From Pelodera strongyloides (Eukaryota; Nematoda; Chromadorea; Rhabditida; Rhabditidae): a stretch of DNA of 64,000 nucleotides. How positions within the stretch are numbered: the stretch's first letter is position 1; every line of letters begins with the position of its first letter. Made by a program: the position numbers and the translations under genes. Below are positions 1 to 13,011 of this stretch, piece by piece. The notes under the pieces are model-generated. The model saw only the letters and a list, made by a program, of their open reading frames with translations. It searched no databases and was not told the DNA's origin. The stretch is taken from positions 189,835 through 253,834 of the forward strand of contig JAANDG010000171.1 of NCBI GenBank assembly GCA_036852015.1. The letters are read 5' to 3'.

Positions 1-1804
1 AGAATCAGCAAAAGAAACCTAGCAATTTTTTGATCTTTTGGTACGACCCGAAACCAAATAATTCCTAGAAACGAAGAAAATTAACATTTTCCACCTTTCC
101 GTAGGAAAACCTACAACCTGCTAAACCATAGTTTTAGTAACATTTAGACCATTTTATAAAACCCATACACATCATCATCTTCATATATAAAAAGGGAAAC
201 AATGATGAAACCCTTGTGGTTTACTCGGAAATCTAAACGTTTTTGTCGTAGAAGACTGTGAAAATTCATGAAATTTAATAATTTTTGACATTTTTTTTGA
301 AACATTGAAAGAAACCTGCCTATTTTCAGGGAATTCATAATATCCCCATATGCTAAGAGTAAATTGCCACAATCACTTATAATACGCCTCCTTTCTTGCT
401 CACAGGATCTGCACGTATATAGATAGAGAAGCTACAATTGAGCAAAACATATTCCAGCCACTTCACAGAGATACTCATTAACTGTTTCGTGTTCTTATTA
501 GAGTAAACTATTATTAGATCAATGTTTCATTATGAAGATACTACTACCGTCGTCACCTCTGGAACGGGTACCTAGTCGTATAGGTTTGCACTGCCTGTGA
601 CGATATGTAAACTAGCTTAGCGGTCCTGCGCATCCTTCTTGCCATCGCTACCGTAATTATTTACCTTGCCTTGGTCATTTTCAACGCCTTACATCTTTAG
701 ATTTTAGCAACTCAATTCCCGGTACCTTACGTATATTCTACCTGAATAAAAGTATTAAAGGGCATTACGTAAATAGCTCCCAAGAGACGTTTATCTTTCA
801 TAAGTGTAAAGACATTAATCATATCATGTCCGTGAAACTTCCTTCATACATTTTCCGTTTCGTTCAGCATTTCACAATTCCCATGTGTAAGTAGAGTAAG
901 CGGTCGCTGACTGTCTACAACTTTTACAAAAATAGTAAAAATATTTATCATGTCTACGTACCGTATAACTTGTAACTTATACACCAGTTACCCCTCGGGA
1001 CAACGATACCCATAAAGCACTTTTTCTTATTTCATTTTAGCAAATATCTTCCAGCTTGTATCGTTAGACTTAGGTGTGTTAGACTTATTGCGACTCTTGA
1101 ATATTACTTATCGGAATTACATGCTAGCGTAACTTCACGGTACGTGTTCACTATTGCAAGAATCATACGTGTTAGTTTACGCACACATCCAGTTTACGGT
1201 AATAAAGACATCCAATTTTGATAACCTTTTAACAGATTTGCAATAATAACAACAAAATATTATGTAGCAGGAACCTATAACCTATAAATCAAAGCCGAGT
1301 CATGTTTGTGACAACCTGACAATGGGCAATTTCATATTTCCGGGTATTTTTGTTGCGTAGCCGTGGAGTTCTAAAAACACATTCAGGAAACTAACAAAAA
1401 CATCGGAGCTAGCTCTTTTTGGTTCATTTACCTGTTGTTATCTTTTACGTACAAATATTGGTACAGACTCTGAAATGTATTTGACGTCTTCTTTTTATAA
1501 CAGAAGATGGCTACATTAATTATTGTAGCTTAATAGGCATAGGAGAATCGCTTTTGTAAATACATCGTGCCGCGCCACACAGGAGTTTCGTATTGACTTT
1601 TTCCCACTCACATAGCATATTAATTAGTGATGATAAATCACTTTTACATACAAGCCATGGCGTTACCATACCTAAAAGATCCCATGCGCCTTTGTACTTT
1701 ATACTTTAGCAGTCATATATTTCTCTCTTTTCTTTCTTTCTCTTTCCATCTCTGCCTTTTTTTACTCTTTCTCTATCTCTTTCCCTCCCCGGTCTGATAA
1801 CTGC
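1..1804. other. Gene-free stretch at window start
   Basis: AT-rich sequence with stop codons in all frames. I see no exon with convincing splice sites, no RNA gene and no clear repeat. A CT-rich tract lies at about 1720-1790, just before the first copy of the direct duplication. Confidence 0.6.
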
Positions 1805-2337
1805 TGTAAAGGAGTGCCAATCCTTCACAGAGATGATCCCAGAAGCAACAAGTAGCCACGTCGACAGCAGTAACATAAATGAACCAGCATTAGTACAAGA
1901 AAGAAACACGGTAGCAATTGGCCGAGGCCCATCTTTATTAGAAATAGAAACATGAGTGCGGTCGTGTCCTCTTCATATACGCAGGAGCGGTCTTCTTTGA
2001 CTTCTCTACTCCTACTCGGCCACCAGTAGGCCTTGAGGTCCTTGAGCGCGCCACTCTTCTTTCTTCCTTCTTCTGTCGATGGTCCAGCTTCTGCCACCCA
2101 CGTCCTTGTCCACCACATCTTCGGTCCACCAGCCACAGCACATCCACGTCCGCATCCGGCTACATGTCGATCTTGGGATAAACGTATTATGTGTCACTCA
2201 TATAAGTATCCAAGTTAGCATGCTAATTCGGGCTGCAAACCCATTCTATCCGACATCCAGCCCATTCTAATTCGCACTGCATAATCAGCATCTCCTATAG
2301 ACATGCGTTTCACGAAAGTTGAGCGCTAGTCTCAACA
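1805..2337. repeat. Direct repeat, copy 1 (533 bp)
   Basis: This copy and the one at 2633-3165 appear identical, offset by 828 bp with a 295-bp unique spacer. Both start at TGTAAAGGAGTGCC and end at AGTCTCAACA. Short open frames run through both copies in several frames, but none has splice sites, codon bias or a recognisable product, so I do not call a gene. The identity suggests a very recent duplication or an assembly artefact. Confidence 0.9.
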
Positions 2338-2632
2338 CTCCGGAAACGAGAAGCTTTCGTCATGGCCTTATCCTTTCTTCAATCGTCGAGCTTGCCACTA
2401 GCTCGCGGGGATGCCACAGTGTGCCACACACTTCCCCGGACAAAGAGAGAATATGAATAATAGGATTGATATAGCTAGCAGAAATATAGAACAGAAATAG
2501 ACAAATATATTAACTTCCCTGTGTATGTGTTTTCCTGAGTATGTAGGGAGTAGGCTTTCGATGGATGTCCGCGTTGCCACTCGCCGGCACATTCCATCTT
2601 CTGTTCGGTTCCAAGCCCAAGCGGTCGCCACT

Positions 2633-3165
2633 TGTAAAGGAGTGCCAATCCTTCACAGAGATGATCCCAGAAGCAACAAGTAGCCACGTCGACAGCAGTA
2701 ACATAAATGAACCAGCATTAGTACAAGAAAGAAACACGGTAGCAATTGGCCGAGGCCCATCTTTATTAGAAATAGAAACATGAGTGCGGTCGTGTCCTCT
2801 TCATATACGCAGGAGCGGTCTTCTTTGACTTCTCTACTCCTACTCGGCCACCAGTAGGCCTTGAGGTCCTTGAGCGCGCCACTCTTCTTTCTTCCTTCTT
2901 CTGTCGATGGTCCAGCTTCTGCCACCCACGTCCTTGTCCACCACATCTTCGGTCCACCAGCCACAGCACATCCACGTCCGCATCCGGCTACATGTCGATC
3001 TTGGGATAAACGTATTATGTGTCACTCATATAAGTATCCAAGTTAGCATGCTAATTCGGGCTGCAAACCCATTCTATCCGACATCCAGCCCATTCTAATT
3101 CGCACTGCATAATCAGCATCTCCTATAGACATGCGTTTCACGAAAGTTGAGCGCTAGTCTCAACA
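2633..3165. repeat. Direct repeat, copy 2 (533 bp)
   Basis: Second copy of the 1805-2337 repeat. Sequence is lost abruptly on both sides: the left flanks differ (CTGC against CACT) and the right flanks differ (CTCCGG against ATGCCA). This marks a precise 533-bp duplicated block and not a gradual tandem array. Confidence 0.9.
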
Positions 3166-6120
3166 ATGCCATTTAAAAAAAAATTAACTGAAGCGAAACA
3201 CTCTATTTCCGCTTTACAAACCCGCTGGATTGGCCCTTTAAATGCAATAAACTAACTAAAAGCCGAGGATTTAACTGAGCCATAAAGTGCAACTAAACAT
3301 AGCAACTTGTCTGTTGGAGTGCGTGGCGAAATAATGAATTCTTACTTAGCGCTAAACAAATGCGAATTTGGGGCACTGCAAGTTCAGGTGCGCGATAAGC
3401 GCGCGTGGCGTGAGCGGCAGGGTAATTCACTACTAACAGTGATTATGACAAGCTGACTCCTTGAAGCCTATAATAATAAACCGTATGCAAATTCAGCTAA
3501 CAAAAATAAGACAACTTATTTAGACATGCATGTTGAATATAAGATACTAATAAAGGAACACTTATGGTGCAAGTCAACGAAGTCGGAAAAATCACTCAAA
3601 TTTATGTGACACATTGGTCCCACTAAACTTTCTTTCAATTGAGAGGTACCTGTCATGGACACACCTGGGACATGACGAGCACAGGACTCTCCCTTGCTCC
3701 TTGCTACCTTCTGGGTCTCTGTCTTTACCTTACAGAGGTCAGCAAGGAGTCAAAGCGCATAGATTGTTGGGCAAGGTTACTTCTGGATGTCTGTATGTAA
3801 ACCAGAACCGGTACTCGGCTATGTTGCCGCTCGCCGAATGTGCGAACGCGAACACACGACGTAGACCTAGAATTGGTTTAAATTTGCTCCAATGTTTCGT
3901 TGATCATGTCGGAATATGAGTAATCCCTTTAATCGTTGGCCGCTGTGGAAGAATTCTCGTCTGAACTTGACACCTAATTTATCTCGTTGCTCACTCAGAC
4001 ATTTTTACCCTGTACTTTCACACTTTGGTGTTCTATTTTATTTCGCGTTTGTGTGTGTTTCTCTGTGCTCCTAGGATAAAGCATGGAAACATACATTAGT
4101 CAGTCATTAAATTTCGCCGATAAAGTTTGAAATGTCACTAAACTGACCTACACGATTTTTACATTCATATAAATTGACTCATTTGAACACTTTATTTTGC
4201 GAACACATCACACCGCATACAGTGCCATATGCAATGCACGCAAGCACACATACACACGTACACATGTACACACATACATACATCATATACACGCATACAC
4301 CACAAATACACACATCATGTACATACACACACCGTACACGTACACACACATAGATACACACATCATACACATACATACACATACACTTATGTCATTTCTT
4401 ATCAAGATTACCCTTCGAAGAGCAAAAATCAGTCAACTGAATTGCTAAAAAGGTCCAGAACGAGATTTACCAGTCCGCGCCTACTTCTCAACTAATAATT
4501 CACAATTTTGTCTTTCCTAATTCGGTTCGCGTGCGGCCCTCTAAATAAATAAACTTATTTACCGGAAAACGTTTTAAATAGAATTATCCACTCGGGAAAC
4601 AAAAATTATCCAGGAAAAAAATGCTTCCTAGTTACGATTGTCACCCCACGTTGGTCTATGTATGAAATCTGATTACCATAATAGCTAATTATGCGTAAGG
4701 TCCCTACTAAGGACCGGAACCGCAAATTTTGCTCGTAAAATCAAAGCAAATGTTCATTGACTCTAATTTACTAGTAGGAACATTGTCGTTTTCATTTAAA
4801 AAATTCGCTTATTTATAAGATTATGCTGGACGCTAATGAATACACTGAACATACCTCGGTTGTTTTTCATCTGCTTGAACTGAAGTCGTCATTGGGGTCA
4901 AATTTTCCTTGATTTCCTTTTTTTGGAAGATTCTTGATAACGGGACTAAGTAGAAGGAAGCATTTTAAGGCGACCCATCACTAGCACTTACCATAAGTAA
5001 GTACTGAGAGGTTCTCAAAAGCGTAAGATTTGCTTCGCGCAAGCGGAAACGAGTAGGCATAAATCAGTATGCTTGCTCTCTACCGACTTCTGATCATGCC
5101 TGCGATGTGGTGCTATTTCTTATTGTTTTGCTCTGCTTTTATAACGAAGGCATGTTGGAGAAAACAACTATAACTACCCTAACTACTATAGACTACAAAG
5201 ACGTGTTACTGCGTCAAACAACCAAAACTACGTGTAACTATAACCAGAATAACTTTTTGTTACAAACAGTGAAATTTACCGCGCAACATGATTTTGCTAC
5301 GAACAAGCCGAGCAGGCAGAGTAGAATATCTGAATTTTTAAACTGAATGGAGTCATGAACCACACTTGCTCACTAAGCTTTTTCTGGTGTTTGGATAAAG
5401 ATAAAAAAAATATAAATGGAACCCCGTTATATAAACCGAAATCCGATTTCAAGGAAGTTTCAAGAAATAAGTACACAAAAGTGTAATTATCTCTGAAACC
5501 GTTGTAGGATCCCATAATGGCCGAATTGTTCGAAATCCAAAAACCTCAATCAGACATAGTGTGCGTAATTTTCAAAACTTAAGCGTAACTCAATTGCGGT
5601 CAATCGTTGATTACTTAGTTTTCTTGGACCATTTTTTCGAAATCTGAACTCTGCTTCTCAAAAATTTCCGCAGATAAGTCTCCAAAAGTCACGATTTACA
5701 CTAGACGACAATGAAATTGTAAGTAATTTGGTTTAGGGTACTGTTTCATTGCGTCACTCTGAACTCGGTTCAGTACTAAAGGGTTTAAATAAGGCGTTCT
5801 CGTCCAATGTTATTTCACTCTGACCACCAAGACCAAGACGGATTCATACTTACTCCTTTGCTGCTTCTTTGGATTTTCTGAGAAAACTGTTCTTTTTCGG
5901 AAAACAACTTACTAAAACACCTTTCACTCCTCGAACACCTTTTTCCTTATTCCGGTAACTGTTTCGACTATACAATGCGTGTCTCGGCTATTTTGCTGGC
6001 GTATAAGTCGCCGTATCCGTACGGAGTTTCCCCAGTGTAGGCATAAGTTGTCCGCTTTTTTTAAACTTTCTTTTTTAATTCGGGTGTTATGCACAGAATA
6101 TAAATAAACGGATAGTTGAC
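3166..6120. other. Gene-free stretch with CA/TA microsatellite
   Basis: No supported gene. A 101-codon open frame at 3614-3919 has no splice signals or recognisable domain. A degenerate CACATA/ACACAC microsatellite occupies about 4241-4388. The rest is AT-rich with no structure I can support. Confidence 0.5.
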
Positions 6121-6297
6121 AAAAAGCGAAATACTAACCGGCTTTTGAAACGCATAGCGTACAACTGAATTCTTACGTATTTATGCTAAGTTGATCGAAT
6201 TTAGCTCGATTTTATCCTAATTTATGTTCATTTGCGTACGCTGTAGAATGCTGGTCTACTGTTTGTGTTTCAAAAACAGGCCGGTATTTCGCTTTAA
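6121..6297. mobile_element. Palindromic short element, TTAA/AGCGAAATACC family (copy 1)
   Basis: Inverted-repeat element with no coding capacity. The left end reads AAAGCGAAATACTAACCGG, the right end reads CCGGTATTTCGCTTTAA, and TTTGAAACGCAT / GTTTCAAAAAC form the inner ends. The same termini recur at 10059, 11840, 13613, 45565, 50283 and 50960. TTAA at the outer edges suggests a TTAA target site as in piggyBac-type MITEs, but this is an inference: no transposase is present. Confidence 0.75.
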
Positions 6298-8390
6298 AGG
6301 GAATGTCAAGCCGGTTTTTCATGTTGGGCTCAAAAAAAGCTTATGTTTTGAAGGTGAGGAAAGTGAAAATAAAAATAAACAAAAACTTTCATGTAAGAAG
6401 AAAAACGATTTCAAACCGCTCCAAAAAACTCCTTCAGTATGGGATTCGAGTCGTGCGGACAAAGCTAAGCCAAATCTTTGTCCACGGGACGTTTGGATTT
6501 ACGAGGCTGTTAGATAGCAAAGAAAAAGAGGAGGGCGAGAGAGAAATTTTTTTAAGTCAGCAAAGAAAAAGAGGAGAGCGCGAGAGAAATGGTGTAAACT
6601 ACGGTAGTTGTGACAGCGTGTTATAGAATATCTGTGAATCAGGCTTGACATTCGCTTTAAGGGAACGGCGACATACTGATCTATGTCTTTCTGTAACAGC
6701 TACTCATTTGTATCATCTTGCGTATTTCTGTGGGGAAAAAAATGTACAATTGACTTCCTGTGTCGTCACACTTATTCAGTTTCATTCTTGTCGTAAATTT
6801 AGAAATAACATGATGATGTTAAAAAAGAATCCAGTTAACCGTAATCTAATGATGTGACGTAAAACGGGAGTATATTTGGGGTGCGCGCTGAGAGCGTATA
6901 AGGGTATAAGTTCCCTCGAGGTGGGCTCGTCGGGCTAGTTAGAAGCAGATGCATCTTATTAGATCGCCAAAGGTTTCTTTACAAACTTGGGTGTGGTTTA
7001 AATACTCGTATAATTATTAATTAGCTGACCACTTGAAAGCCACAAGACGTGAATGCTAGCATGCAAGTGGCATGGTTGCGGTGCCGCTGCCACACGGAAG
7101 AGTAGCACGCCGCAATGAAATGGCGCAGAATCCTTACCAGCGCTAACTTCAGCGCGCTTCGACTTAACTTCCTGCTATCCCTGAGTCCCTGACTAATGCT
7201 CCCTTATTTTTTTCTATAAAGTCCCGTCTGGTTAGATACATCATTTTCAGCAGGCGCACGTGTGTCATTTCCATCAAATTAAAAAGACTTCATTAAAGGG
7301 AGGAACACACATACATTAAAGGATGGGGTGGTCTGGCTTTCCAATGCAAAATTAAACACCCATTATCCTTTGCAAGCGAAAACTGAAATACACCATAAAA
7401 GCCAACTCAAACGCACGTAAAAATTTATTACACCACGCCTGTCCGTCTGGGATTTTCGAAATTTTATAATTGCATTCATTCATATTCATTGGATATCATT
7501 TTTTTTCTACGAGAGTGAATAAATATTTAAACCTTTCGGGTTATATTGGGAGCGTTTGCTAGGACATTAAGAATGTATCTACCCTACCTAAAACTACCAA
7601 AGAAAACAAGTTATAGCGTGTACGGTTGATATAACCCGCGTAGTCCTCTAAAAATATTGTGGCGCGGTTACCAGTTAGCGCACTAACATAAGAAGTTTGA
7701 TTAAATTGCCGCATTTCTGTGAAGCCGTAACCGCGCCGCGCGTCCGAGAGGAAAGTAATGAGTAGTAATTCCTACACAACTTTTTTTTACTGAAAGATTT
7801 TTTACAAATCTAGGCGTTTTAGTTTCGGTCAATATCTAAACTCCGCTTACTGTACCAAGAAAACCCAACTGTCCGTATGTATATCGTCTATTTATTATAA
7901 CTCAAAAAAAAACGGATTTAATAGTTTCTTTATAACGTCATTCAGCCGCAGTTATTCCAAGTAAACTATAAACTAATAAGAACAAATTAATGCCGTAAAT
8001 CAAATAAACCATGTTTTCCTTCTTATATCCATAACGTTGACAAAGTTTTAATTTCGTTCGCCTTGTTTTTCACATTGCTTCCGAATTTTTGCAGGTTGAT
8101 TGCAAGTAATAAATTGCATTTTATTTCATTCATGGTTTTTTACTGACTTCCGTTCTTTGTTCGGTTCTGAGTATAAATTTCAGTCGCAAAACTTATTAAA
8201 CACTCCATTACTCCCCCTCAACTTACTTATGTATATGTAGTTGGAGACAAATTTGTTAGTTGTAGTACAGATTGGTGCCAGATTAGCATATTGACATTGT
8301 CAGAAACTTATAGTCGTGAACAATTATTGTCTAATTGTCAGTCAGGGTTCGGTAGATATTCGGTTACTGTATGTTATATGGTCACATTTT
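6298..8390. other. Intergenic region upstream of the peptide gene
   Basis: No supported gene. Contains a small GA-rich duplication (about 6518-6591, AAAGAAAAAGAGGAG repeated) and two locally GC-richer patches near 7040-7180 and 7660-7750. Any promoter of the downstream peptide gene should lie in the 3' part, but I can point to no specific site. Confidence 0.4.
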
Positions 8391-8391
8391 C

Positions 8392-8393
8392 AG
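8392..8393 (+). promoter_or_regulatory. Probable trans-splice acceptor of the peptide gene
   Basis: ACATTTTCAG directly precedes GTATG, so the AG ends 2 nt before the start codon at 8396. A 3' splice site this close to the ATG with no coding exon upstream is the usual mark of spliced-leader addition; a 5'-UTR intron is the alternative. Confidence 0.6.
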
Positions 8394-8395
8394 GT

Positions 8396-10799
8396 ATGAA
8401 ATTCTCCGTGTCTTCTCTAATTTTCTTCTTTTTCGTGCTCTGTCTCTCCGTCAGCTTAACACAAGGGTATGTTTTTGTTTTTGTTTTTATTTTTGGGTAA
8501 GAGATTTTTATTCGTGTTTAGCAATAACATGTAAAGCGGTAAGCCCACATGTTAAAATAAAAACCCCGGTTTCGCCCCGATCAAGTCCCTCAAAAAATCG
8601 GGCCGTGATGGGGGCGAAATTGGGGTTTTTCGACAAATGATCGGGGCGAAATCGGGGTTTTCACTTTCCTGTGCAAGTTGAAATTGTAGCACTTGAAATA
8701 ACCGGGACTCGTTGGGTCACTAGGGTTTCAGAAATGGTGCGGAAAATCGGGAGTAGGTGGCAAGAAAGAAAACGGCGCACCGCTGGCACATCGTTTCCTA
8801 TGTGATTACTGCACGCATGCGGCGCTGCAAAGTTGCGCGCCGCTCCGCATGCCACGTTTCCTGAGTGATGAGCTGAGCTCGTTTCCGTGTACTCTGCCTA
8901 ATCCGCAGTTTTTTATATACTTTCTAAATTTCTGCAAAACTTCCATTTTGTAGAAACGAGGGGCTTCTTCTAGACACAAAAAAAATGACACCATCTATAA
9001 TAGACATACAACATCATCACCCAAATTTTGTAGGCGAATTTTTCAATCAAAAAAAGTCTAAAATGTGTCGATGATGTGATATTCTCTTCTTTTATATTAT
9101 CTTCATCTTAAATCTTTTTCATTAAATTTGATGAATTGTCAATTTTCTTTAGTAATTACGCTCTATCATTATGCAGCAATTCAAAAAATGATTGGGTTCA
9201 TTACCCCCGCTTGATGAACTATATAGTCATTCATCTCGAACATTAAAAACGAAATTAATGAAGCAGGAATAAATTTATCGCAGAGAATTTTAATTGAACT
9301 TTAGTGAAAAAGCGATATCAGAGGAAAGCGTGCTCTCTCCAATGATGAATATAAGAGAAAAAAACGTTTAGGCTAACTTCAACATAAAACTTATGCCAGC
9401 AAAGACTAACTTGGGATTGAGCGAAAACATGTGCGCGCCAAATTACGACCTTTTTCAAGCACTGTGTTCGTCAAGCCAATTGAAGTTCTTAACTTTACCT
9501 CGGGAAGAGATGACGACGTCTCTTTAATCCTGAATAAAAAATCGTACCCTTTTGAATTTACCCTCCGCCCTGACAACATGGAAAACAGAAAATCTCGATA
9601 TGTGCCGGATCAAGTCCCTCAAATAATCAGGCACGGATCGGGCACATATATCGGGGTTTTTTTTTTGTTAAATAGTTCGGGCGTGTTCCTAAAATGTGCC
9701 CGATTTTTTGTGACCGGGCACATTTTGGGACGTGATCGCGCATTATCGGCGTTTTTTGAAGTAATCGGGCGCATATCGGGGTTCTCCCGAAGATAGTCGG
9801 GCACATATCGGAGTTTTCACTTTCCTGTGTAGTAGTCCCTTCAGTTCTAAATATGTGTTGTAATTTTGGGAAATTTCCGGGACTCCGCCAGTACACCGTA
9901 AACAAAGTTGGCATTAGCCAAAAATAATTGTTGTGGAAGCAGCTAATTTTTTTTTTGCGTAGTTTTTTTGTCGAGTCTCAAGGATGTAGATTGTGGATGA
10001 AGAAGGGGTGCATTGAAAATTTAAAGTCTCAATACTGAGAGTTACGGAGGTTTGACCCTTAAAGCGAAACACCGGCCGGTTTTTGAAACGCATCGTGGAC
10101 AACTGAATTCTTACGTATCTATGATAAGTTACTCGAAGTTAGCCCGCGTTTTTATTCTAATATATGTTCATTTGCATAAGTTGCATAATAATTCTAGTGT
10201 GCTCGATGTGTTTCAAAAACCGGCCGGTATTTCGCTTTAACCGCTCAACTTTAATACACCAGTCGTAAAATAACCAACCAACTCTAAAACCAACCTTTGA
10301 AAAAAATTTCAGACAAATCGATTCATCGTTCCGTATTTCCGTATTTCCGACAAAAAAAACTCCGAAAAAAGTAGTAGAGAGAAGTTTTCGTAGCAAACAC
10401 CTTTTCTCTTACTAATCAGAAAAGCATGCGTGCCCGGTAGAGTCTATTGTGATAACCCAGATTCAGTACCAGTTAGTGATTCGGTCCCTCTCCCTCACTG
10501 GTAATCATCCTCACTGGGAACTAGTCCCACTAGGGAACAAGATAATTATCAATGGGGATCTTGGCGATTTGCCAAACTACATCTGTATCTCTAAACCTCT
10601 GCATTTCAGGTACTACCTCATCCCCGCCAACGCGCGGCGCGGCAGCTTCTCCAAAAAATCGCTGCGAAAGCTCGCGTCCACCGGTTCGCGAAACTGCTTC
10701 TTCTCGCCGATTAACTGCGTGATCGAACGCGATATGAACGCCTACCGTAAGCTGACCGCCCCATCAAACTTCTTCCCCGCCGAGCAAGAATACAATTAA
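8396..10799 (+). CDS. Secreted peptide precursor with allatostatin-C/somatostatin-like loop
   Basis: Two exons: 8396-8466 and 10610-10799 (GG|GTATGT donor, ATTTCAG acceptor; phases match). They encode 86 residues. Residues 1-23 are a clear signal peptide: one Lys, a Phe/Leu/Val-rich core, then SVSLTQG. Dibasic candidate cleavage sites are RR (33-34), KK (39-40), RK (43-44) and RK (70-71). Between the last two lies SRNCFFSPINCVI (50-62). Cys53 and Cys60 enclose six residues, and the C-x-F-x-P-I-x-C pattern matches arthropod allatostatin C (CYFNPISC), a relative of somatostatin. Unlike insect precursors, about 26 residues follow the loop. The last exon is GC-richer than its surroundings. The 2.1-kb intron carries three repeats. 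The family call is an inference from one motif plus precursor architecture; a different Cys-loop hormone is the alternative. Confidence 0.72.
8560..8675. repeat. Dispersed repeat, 'TTTTCACTTTCCTGTG' family, copy 1
   Basis: Contains GATCAAGTCCCTCAAA near the left end and ATCGGGGTTTTCACTTTCCTG at the right end, with alternating CGGGGCGAAA blocks between. Related copies lie at 9596-9830 and 18945-19044. It sits in the intron of the peptide gene and has no coding capacity. Confidence 0.6.
9596..9830. repeat. Dispersed repeat, 'TTTTCACTTTCCTGTG' family, copy 2
   Basis: Shares GGATCAAGTCCCTCAAAT and the ATCGGAGTTTTCACTTTCCT tail with the copy at 8560. The middle is built from recurring ATCGGGCACATAT / GTGCCCGATT segments in both orientations, so it can fold on itself. 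It lies in the same intron. Confidence 0.6.
10059..10240. mobile_element. Palindromic TTAA element (copy 2)
   Basis: TTAAAGCGAAACACCGGCC at the left and GGCCGGTATTTCGCTTTAA at the right, with AAACGCATCGTGG / GATGTGTTTC inside. It is 182 bp, has no coding capacity, and lies in the intron of the peptide gene about 370 bp before its second exon. Confidence 0.85.
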
Positions 10800-11786
10800 T
10801 CGATAATAGCGCCATATCGATTTTTGGCGGTAAGCCTAAGCTATCGACTGGTGAAGCGCGTCTATAGCAGAGAGCCAGTACAATTAATTTAAAAATAATT
10901 TACGTAATATCTCAAGCTAACATAAGATCTCATATACATTACAAAATGTGCATAATACCCCGCTTTACCTACCCTCTGTGATTCTGACTATAACATGTGC
11001 ATCTTATTCTAACAGTAAATTATTTTCACACAAATGTGCGTAGGCTGCTTGTATTGCGTGAAATATATCTCTCGTCACTTAGACCTTACTTTTCTTATTT
11101 ATTAATAAAGTTGACACCGCGTTTCCTTTATTAGCTTGTGCTACTATGCAGTTGACGGTACTGTTGTGATAGCGACACGGAAATAAAACCATTTTGTTGC
11201 TTTTTCTAACCACTCACAGGTTTACATTCCACCATTCTGAACTGAGCCCCTTAAATCGATAGGAAAATCTAGACACCTAAGCACCACAATAATACGATAC
11301 ACATGCGTTTTTCTGAATCTGAAGTCTGAAGACGCTCTTTGCAAACCAATTTATCATAAAAACAACGCAAAACAACAGCACAAGCAACAATTATAACAAT
11401 GAATCATTGCAAAGATTTTATAATTGAGATGCAAACTTAAAAATAAATCCTGGGTAATAATTAACATTATCAGAAACTGACTGCCATTTTTCACCAGATA
11501 ACAAACTAATAAAGTAAATAGATGAAAGCTATCAGTGTGTGTAGATCAAAATAGGGTATAATAAACTACAAGCAACTTCAGATCAACGGTGTATAATTAG
11601 GTGCAAATGGGCTGAAAATTCTCGTGCGGTGGAAAAATTTAAAGGGGTGCAACACATAAAGTCCAATGCTTATAAGAGAACAAAAGAAATCGCTAGAAGA
11701 TCTCTATTATGAGCAAGCATGTGCAAACATAAACAAACTGACAATCTGTGATAATTCCTTCATAGATCGGATGGTGAAGTATTCAA
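10800..11786. other. Convergent 3' region between peptide gene and CCT4
   Basis: The two genes end facing each other, about 990 bp apart. An AATAAA at 11104 could serve the + strand gene, and an overlapping reverse AATAAA (TTTATT) lies at about 11098. No additional exon or RNA gene is supported. Confidence 0.5.
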
Positions 11787-12927
11787 TTAGCGAACAGCCA
11801 TGACCTGAAAATATATTGTTTAAGTAAACTAGTTTAGAATTAAAGAAAAATACCGGCCGGTTTTGAAACACATCTCAAGTACTTGCATTTCTATGCATTT
11901 ATGCAAAGTGGGGCCTAGTTTTATTCAAATGTTTGCTCATTTGCATATGCTGCATAAGAAAGTAAGTGTATGCAATGCGTTTCAAAAACCGGCCGGTATT
12001 TCGCTTTAAGTAAACAGAAAACGGAGTACGAGTAAGTACGGAAAACACCGCGTCCGCTCGTTATTCATTTATAACGTATTCAGTCAGCAGACCTCATAGC
12101 CTCACACCTCACAAACAAACGCATATTATATTTCAATGGAACATATACACATTAATGTTTAATGAAAATAGCGCGTGACTCCCGAACGTACTCCATAAAT
12201 TCAAACTAAATTTTCAACGCGGAAGCTCAATTCAATAAGGCACAGGGCTAACATACAAAGCTCAATTCCATGCATTGTAAATTAAATAAAGGGAACTCAA
12301 CGATATTCATTCATAAACTGTTATTCATTCTAAAAAAATTAATGCATATTTTTCCCACAAAAAGTTGCTCGGCCATAAATAATAAATACGAAGTTGCGAA
12401 GTAGACTATGGGACGTATTAAAGATGAATGAAACAATATATTCATAATTTTTTTGAGGTAATGTACGAATACTCACATAAATTTGCTCAAGATAATTAAA
12501 ACCATGGCCATTCAATTGATGCTTGTCAACCTTTCATCATATTGATGCACACATTTTATGTGTTAATAAATATTGAAATATTTAATAAAACAGTGGTAGT
12601 ACTCACAATATCATCAATTTTGAGAATGGAGCGCACACACTCGGCAGCCTGCTTGATGGCAGAGAGAGTGACCAACAGAGGCTGGAGCACATTCTCCTCA
12701 CGGATATCAGTCACGTAGCCCTGAACAAGAAATCAGAAATAAAGTACTCCAAACACGATCAACTGGCTAATAAGAAGAAGAATCCGTAGCACACACTAAC
12801 CATATAAAGAACTATTTCAAACGAGAAAAATAAAGCAACGAAACACATGGCACCTCATGAAGTTCACGGTAGCAAAACTATGCATGTAGGCACCGAAAAG
12901 GTTACCTTTCGCACGTAGGCAAAAAAC

Positions 12928-13011
<84 letters not shown>

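Noticed and set aside
1805..3165. Long terminal repeats of a retroelement
   Set aside because: The direct repeats do not start TG and end CA in the usual way, there is no primer-binding site or polypurine tract, and the 295-bp interior codes for nothing.
3614..3919. 101-codon plus-strand frame
   Set aside because: No splice sites, no acceptor near the ATG, no domain; the length is within chance for this window.
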